Below are positions 58,635-64,000 of a stretch of DNA of 64,000 nucleotides, piece after piece (position 1 is the stretch's first letter; each line of letters begins with the position of its first letter). Under the pieces are notes generated by a model. It did not search any database and was not told the DNA's origin. It worked only from the letters and a program-made list of their open reading frames with translations. Where the stretch lies: positions 25,076,604-25,140,603 of the forward strand of contig OY365810.1 of NCBI GenBank assembly GCA_959347315.1, written 5' to 3'. Made by a program: the position numbers and the translations under genes. This DNA comes from Bimastos eiseni (taxonomy: Eukaryota > Annelida > Clitellata > Crassiclitellata > Lumbricidae).

Positions 58635-58900
58635 ATCATAATAATAATAATAATATTAATGACGACATTTATAAGGCATCCTAAATGCGGCCATACCACT
58701 GCAAGGGCGCCTAACAAACCTACAGGAAGTCAGCAGACAAGATAGCCTAGTGAACAAGTACGATTTCAACTTAGTTTTCAAGGTATCCACTTAGTTGGCC
58801 ATCCTTATGACAGATGTAGGACTATTCCAGCTCCGCGGACCAGCAGCCGAGAAAGTGCAGTCACCGAAGCGTCCTCGTCGTCCGCACACAGAGGTCTAGA
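58635..58900 (-). mobile_element. LINE ORF2 C-terminal remnant
   Basis: Minus strand reads AAGPRSWNSPTSVIRMAN, then VDTLKTKLKSYLFTRLS, and a tail of gccttataaatgtcgtcatt followed by an ATT run. These are the WN.. and LKT.LKSYLF signatures. Confidence 0.75.
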
Positions 58901-58949
58901 TAGTCACTAGACACAACTACAAGGAGTGCAATGCTTTTGACTATCTAGG

Positions 58950-59700
58950 CTATCTAGGAAATATAAGGAAAGATTATTTCTTTCCTGGTGGTTGTGATGG
59001 ATTTCCAACCAGAAATTGATTGCAGTGAACTTGGTGTGATGTTTGTTCTCTCTGAATAAATGCAATGAAATTTCAAATGGTTTGATGATTCACTTCCGCA
59101 ATTCAACTGAAAACTTTTCTGCCAGCGTTCAATCATTTGTTTAATTTGTCTTTGGAGCTTTGATACATACTCCTCATCCCAATGGCATAAGTTGGGTGTT
59201 GACATCCACATCATTCTAGTCTTCCTATGCGAATAGTATGTATGCATCTTCAAAATTAATTTTCACGACTGGTGTACATTCTGGATGTTGTATTTCAGTC
59301 AATTCCTGAAAAGCACTAGCAACGTCATCTGTTGGGTTAGCACAAATTCAAGAGCCGGAATCATTCTTAATTTCAGTGCAAAATCTGAGTCATCTGGTTG
59401 AACGTTGTTGTAGACTGTTTTCCTAAATCTCACAGTAGATATTTTGACTCAGAGGAAAGAAATATCCTAGATATACTATTACAAGACACTCTTTGTAATC
59501 TGCCAATTAAAAATCAGCCATGCTGCTTGTTGGTTTCAAATTTACATTCAGTGTAGATAACTTCTCAAACAGTGTAATGCCAAAAGAGTAATCCAAATCA
59601 ATTTGCTGTGCTTGCCCTTGCTGTCCTTGTCCTTGATCTTGTCAGATTAAGAGTCCAGTTCAAAAGTGCTGTTGAGTGGAGATACCTCTTCAAAGTTAGC
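58950..59700. other. Possible decayed coding sequence on the minus strand
   Basis: A 99-codon frame at 58954-59253 (NLCHWDEEYVSKLQRQIK) and, upstream on the same strand, NPTDDVASAFQELTEIQHPE are separated by stops. I do not recognise the family. It may be a retroelement relic or chance. It ends shortly before the acceptor of exon H. Confidence 0.3.
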
Positions 59701-59750
59701 ATAGAGTGACAATCATAAGGAAGGAGTTGATCTCTTATGTTTTCAAACAG

Positions 59751-60137
59751 TTTCAGCAGTTAATCACGAGTGGTGAACTGCCGTGCTCGGTGGAAGAAGC
59801 TGCCACCCTGGCCGGAATACACCTGCATCTGGACGAAACATGGCCAGACGACGACACGCTCGAATGCACCCATCTAGACGAAAACGAAGTACGCGAGCGT
59901 GACCATCTGCTTCAGGTTGACGCTGCATCTCAGCGTGACCGCAAGCCGAGAGCACCTCTGACGCACAACCGAAAGATGAAGATCACGAAGACCCGTCGAC
60001 GTGGCCGGTTGACTCACCGCCTCTGTCTCAACACTGGCGATGGGCTTGGGTGGTGCTTTCGAATACCTGATGGGAAGATGTCAAACTGCTTGCCTCCTAT
60101 GTATCGGTCTTCTCGGAAGATTCGGGATCTGATCGAG
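59751..60137 (+). CDS. Exon H of FERM-RasGEF gene: talin-type FERM F2 lobe
   Basis: 129 codons from acceptor tatgttttcaaacag to donor gag|gtttgg, phase 0 at both ends. The start, FQQLITSGELPCSVEEAATL then AGIHLHLDETWP, corresponds to the F2 helix pair of talin-type FERM domains (the ...I..G..PVS...A...AG...Q... pattern). The end, LPPMYRSSRKIRDLIE, matches the conserved 'FLP..Y' element of the same lobe. In between is an unusual ~70-residue insert, strongly basic (KMKITKTRRRGRLTHRL), not expected in talin F2. A second possible acceptor lies 6 bases on (tttcag|cag) and would only drop two residues. Confidence 0.85.
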
Positions 60138-61044
60138 GTTTGGCTTTCCTATTTTTCTCATTGGCATTTAAGGTTAAGACTAGGAGCACAACCTAGCTTG
60201 TTTATTTGTAACGCATGTATTAAGGCACAATTGACTTGGTTTTTAGATTAGAAGAAAGTTCTTGAGAACTGTAACTTGATCTTCAGTGAGCCTTGCAGTT
60301 CAATATTTACGATAAACTGAAATTTTTTTATGATCCTTGCAATGTTTGGAGATGCACATAAATTAGAATCAAAGTGGCTATAAATATTAAACACTGAGAG
60401 AGGTCAGTCTTTCTGTTATTTAGTGTGACAGAGTCTTGCTAATAGAGTCGTGAGCTTGAAGACTTAGAGATTTCCAAAAGGAACCAGAAACTTAGAATGA
60501 AAATTAGTCAAAGACAATCGCATGATGCATGAGCTAGCAACATCATGCTTTCCAGGCGATGTTGATTTTGGAGACGATCGTCTTTAATGGAACTGTAGAT
60601 TGGAAAAAGGAATGATGGGTAGCATGCAAGTTTTTTGCATGTCCTGCTTTGTGGGCCTACAGATTGGATGAAACATCATGAGGATATGCTCAAGTGCAGG
60701 ACTTTGTTGTATTACAGAAAGTGGGTGAAAACATGATCAACACTTGAAAAATATAGAAGATAGTGTTAAGTGCTGTATATGTAGCCTGTAGTTTCTATTA
60801 TGTAGATAAATCTGTATAACTAGTTTTACGACATTTGGTTGACTTTCTTTTGGAAGCCTTTCCAAAAAGCAAAGTAGCCTTTAAACTAGATCAGATTAAA
60901 ACTGTGCTAAAACAGTGATTCTGTCAACAAGAAACTGTTCATAGTTGCTGTGTGCTCTGTCTACTTTGCATATATGAAACTTGGATTGGTTTATCTGGAG
61001 TATTGTTAATGGGTTTGAGATTACAAAAGAGGATCTCGTTTCAG
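60138..61044. other. Intron H-I, nothing recognised
   Basis: AT-rich unique-looking intron between two FERM exons. Confidence 0.6.
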
Positions 61045-61197
61045 GAGAAACAGACAAAATTATGGCACACCACGTTCTATGATAACGAAGTGAAATTAAA
61101 GCAGCTCTACATAAAGATCTGCCGTAATCTGCCTGCGTACAGCTGCAAACTGTATCATGTGAGGGAGATCCTTAGTCAGGGCAATGCTAACAAAAAG
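61045..61197 (+). CDS. Exon I of FERM-RasGEF gene: end of F2 and start of F3 lobe
   Basis: 51 codons, acceptor ctcgtttcag, donor aag|gtaaat, phase 0 throughout. EVKLKQLYIKICRNLPAYSC followed by KLYHVREILSQGNANKK mirrors the talin F2-F3 boundary (a long helix, then LP.YG, then a beta strand ending in VKEK...NK). In the talin family this Leu-Pro-x-Tyr element marks the start of the PTB-like F3 lobe, which binds NPxY-type cytoplasmic tails. Binding here is inference. Confidence 0.9.
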
Positions 61198-62520
61198 GTA
61201 AATAACTAGTTTGTAGAACATCATTTGTTTCACACAATGCTTATGAAACCCACTTTATTGTTACATTTTCAAGGCTTGTCACTTTTTATTAATAATGACT
61301 TTTACATTTTTTTGCTGGCAATGACTAAATAGTTTGATTAATATATTTATAATTTTTTTATTTATTTATGTTATATGCTGATGACATATTGCATATGTTT
61401 GTATGCTGTTTGTGAGTATTGACCTTTTGCAGTTCTTGTCTTTTGCTTTCATAGACCATGTCACAGTGGTATCATGTTTTCTTACAAGTTACAAAATGTC
61501 TACATACTACTAGTGTTTTACTCAGCATTTCATGCTTCTAAACGGTATTTCTGAGTGAGCTTGTTTTTGTTTACTATGAGTAATGATGACATAATATGGG
61601 AAGAGTTTTAAGTGGGTCAGACGATGAGTAATCTCTTGTTTAAACCACTTGTGCAAACGTATCTGTGATGCTAATGGACCAATTTTCCAGGGCTGCATGC
61701 TAGTAGTCAAATCAAAGCTTTCAAGTTACTGACAAGCTGGGTTAGTCTCATTAATATAACATTTTCCTAACCTAGTAGTTCACAAACTGGACAGTTTGTT
61801 GTAGTTTTCAAGAGACTATTGTTTTATTTAGTGTACATTTTTTATCCAAGAGAGAATTTATTCTACTCAGTGATTTTTTTGCATAGCTTTAGATAAGCAG
61901 ATTAGCATTAGGAAGAGTTTAAATGTTTCATACAGTTTGCATAGAGGTAAAAAATGCATGCAAGCAGCTGTAGATGAAGTATTCAAACTAGGTATGTCAA
62001 GTGTTGGAAGATTTATTTGATTTGTTAGTGCAACTGCTTTGTCATATTAATTTACTTCTGGTGACTTGGTAACACTAAACCACTTTCCCTCTAAATGGTC
62101 TTCAGCTGTTGACAGAATGAATGCAGAGAAGTGGTCCAGCTGTTTTTCCTTAATTATGAGGCAAATTATTTGAGACTGACGAAGAAACATAGCAGTGTTG
62201 TTTTGCAGCATAGTGGAAGATGGTCTGTTCAATTCATTATATCATTTTTGCTCAAAGTATTATTTTTAACTGTGTTTGACCCTTTTGACAACAAGCATGT
62301 ACTAAAATAATTGTCATTAATGGGTTAAATGATTGATTGTTCATATCTTGTGATACATGTTCCCATATATATGGCATATACTCTGTATCATCACACCATT
62401 AGTTTAATTTATTATGCTTCCTAAAGTCCATCGTGGAACATGGAAACTTGAACATCTACTTAGAGACAGAATTGTAATAGTTGTACACTACAGTTGCCAT
62501 TATAACTAAACTTTCATCAG
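61198..62520. other. Intron I-J, nothing recognised
   Basis: No repeat ends or exons seen. Ends in the acceptor ctttcatcag. Confidence 0.6.
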
Positions 62521-62806
62521 GTGTCTTGTCTGCTCGGTGTTGGTCCAGAGAAGTTGATTCTGATGGAAACAAAGAGCAATCTTCTGCTCCAGGTGCATCA
62601 GGCAAACGACCTACGCGAGTGGAGTGCCGGAGTCGGAAAGGCCCGTAATGGCATAATTCTCGAGTTTCGTGCATCGAAGCCGTGGATCCTTGTGGCGCCG
62701 TCGGTGGAGAATCTCAAGTCGGTCACCGCTGCTCTGTGGGACATGGTGGGCACCTCCAGTCGACCAATGGACGGCCTGCCTTTCCATCAGGATGTGCTCG
62801 ATTTCG
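62521..62806 (+). CDS. Exon J of FERM-RasGEF gene: FERM F3 (PTB-like) lobe
   Basis: 95 codons plus one base; acceptor ctttcatcag, donor ttcg|gtaatc, so it ends in phase 1. VSCLLGVGPEKLILMETKSN, then LREWSAGVGKARNGIILEF and SVENLKSVTAALWDMV give the beta-sheet and closing helix of an F3/PTB fold. The pattern LLG...E.......T, then W, then LEF parallels talin F3. The final helix (LKSVTAALWDM) sits where F3 domains close their ligand groove. The tail (TSSRPMDGLPFHQDVLDF) links to the GEF domain. The open frame beyond 62806 is read-through into intron. Confidence 0.9.
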
Positions 62807-63472
62807 GTAATCACATGTTTAATTTGTTCTGTGCTGTTTGTGCACTTATTATTGATCACTCTGTTGTGATCCTCTGTTAAATTGTTTTTATCATATTTGT
62901 AGTTATCCTGTGATCATTTTGCCAAATGTGTTTCTATGATCATTCTAATCGAATGTTCGACTTGTTCTTTAGTCTGTGGAACGGTGGACTACATTGATTA
63001 CCAGTGATCTATTAATTACATATTCCAGTTTATCATTATTTTTGTTGACGATTATTTTTCTATTTATGATTGCATTTGTGGTATCAATGAATGATGTTTA
63101 TTAATTTTGCTTAAAGGAATTGGTTTAGGTCATTACACATTTAATCTGCGCTTACTATTCAGTAAATTAGGTAGGCCTGTCAGTTGCTGATTTGTGTTGT
63201 GGATGCAAGCGTTTCAGTATTTAACACTTTAACTACAGGCTGCATTGGTTTCCCAGTCACTTGTAATGCATGCTCATCATCGTTCAAATATTAGATTAAT
63301 GTCTTGCATTTCTAGGTGCTATATGCATTTGAAACAGGCACCAGAGAAATAAGCTGATTAGATTTGGCTAACTTTTTTCTGACACCTGTCCAGCAGTTTC
63401 AGCGTGAAAGATGTTACTTTGTGAGAGTCTTTTACTCGTTACTGACAAAACTCTGCCTGTCATAATTGTTAG
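62807..63472. other. Intron J-K, nothing recognised
   Basis: AT-rich intron; ends in ataattgttag. Confidence 0.6.
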
Positions 63473-63744
63473 ATTTCAGTCGTCGTCAGCTGCTGCTGCA
63501 TTCAGATACTGATCACTGTGGTACTGGATTCTCTGATGAGCTTCAGCAGCTGCAGAAGATGCTTCAGTATCCTGAAGAAGTGGCCTTCCAGCTGGCAGAG
63601 ACCGAGTTGCGACTGTTCACTGGTGTAGAACCAGTGGACTACATCCGCCAGGTTACGCTTGACCTCTCTAGGATACCAACAACTACAACTGCTGCTGCCA
63701 CTCCTCGACCTACTGTCCAAGATCTCATCCACCAGTTCCAACAG
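63473..63744 (+). CDS. Exon K of FERM-RasGEF gene: start of RasGEF (CDC25) catalytic domain
   Basis: Two bases complete the aspartate codon split with exon J, then 90 codons run to donor cag|gtgagg. LQYPEEVAFQLAETELRLFT then GVEPVDYIRQ is the opening helix pair of CDC25-homology domains (D/E..E.A.QLT..E...F..I.P.E), and resembles the PLC-epsilon CDC25 start (PEEVA...E...V.PVDY). The end, VQDLIHQFQQ, is the helix that precedes the conserved 'VSSWV'-type stretch. An intron at this point is plausible. RasGEF domains catalyse GDP release from Ras/Rap-type GTPases. The catalytic hairpin is beyond the window, so activity and GTPase choice cannot be judged. Confidence 0.92.
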
Positions 63745-64000
63745 GTGAGGACTAGCGATGGCTGTTCTGTGCAATGGATCTACCATGGTCCTTTGGCAGG
63801 AGAAGCTATTAGTCAATCATTCAGCAAGCTGTCCTGCTATTTTATTACTTTACATAAGATGGCCATGGTTAGAGTAAAATTCCAGGAGCATGTAACGGAT
63901 GATAGTCAAGCTACCGGAGCGATCTGTCACTGGGAATATGTGCTAACTCTCAGAATGTATGTATTCTACTTGTACCCATTTCGGTGGATATTGGTGGCAT
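63745..64000. other. Intron after exon K, cut by the window edge
   Basis: Starts with a canonical gtgagg donor. No further exon was recognised before the edge. The remaining RasGEF exons should lie to the right. Confidence 0.6.

Overview
The window is eukaryotic nuclear DNA from an animal. It is AT-rich and intron-dominated, crowded with microsatellites, LINE 3' ends, a tRNA-derived SINE and many short non-autonomous DNA transposons. No bacterial-style gene order, CRISPR array, rRNA gene or intact autonomous transposon was seen. The species cannot be fixed from sequence alone. The foldback element at the left edge has arms built of 15-bp tandem repeats, which resembles the TU elements described in sea urchin, and the word 'taggccta' is very frequent, so a marine invertebrate, perhaps an echinoderm, is my best inference.

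One protein-coding gene runs left to right across at least 10085-63744 and continues past the right edge. I reconstructed eleven exons by matching splice sites, reading frame and phase: 10085-10278, 17178-17336, 25031-25891, 27199-27445, 29679-29827, 32501-34387 (629 codons), 36530-36601, 59751-60137, 61045-61197, 62521-62806 and 63473-63744. Read in order they give about 1,555 residues: an all-helical Armadillo/HEAT-like N-terminus, a RasGEF_N (REM)-type motif, a long Ser-rich linker with a conserved-looking helical end, a talin-type FERM F2-F3 module, and the start of a CDC25/RasGEF catalytic domain. It is therefore a predicted Ras/Rap-family guanine nucleotide exchange factor with a talin-like FERM domain. 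I do not recognise a confident named orthologue, so no symbol is given. The 5' end and the FERM F1 lobe were not found. The F1 lobe should lie in the 23-kb gap between 36601 and 59751.

Everything else is intronic or upstream. Left part (1-10 kb): foldback element, a pair of SINE copies, GT, TA and trinucleotide repeats, and a 160-bp hAT-type element. 10-22 kb: CTGT-type repeats, a 25-bp minisatellite, nested hAT-type elements, and two CATA arrays. 22-32 kb: an inverted-repeat element carrying a 35-bp minisatellite, then several hAT-type elements with 8-bp target duplications. 34-59 kb: the giant intron, full of LINE remnants (one retains a YADD reverse-transcriptase box at 56557-56568), further hAT-type elements, a 62-bp piggyBac-type element, and 14-bp tandem repeats. 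59-64 kb: the FERM and RasGEF exons, with comparatively clean introns.
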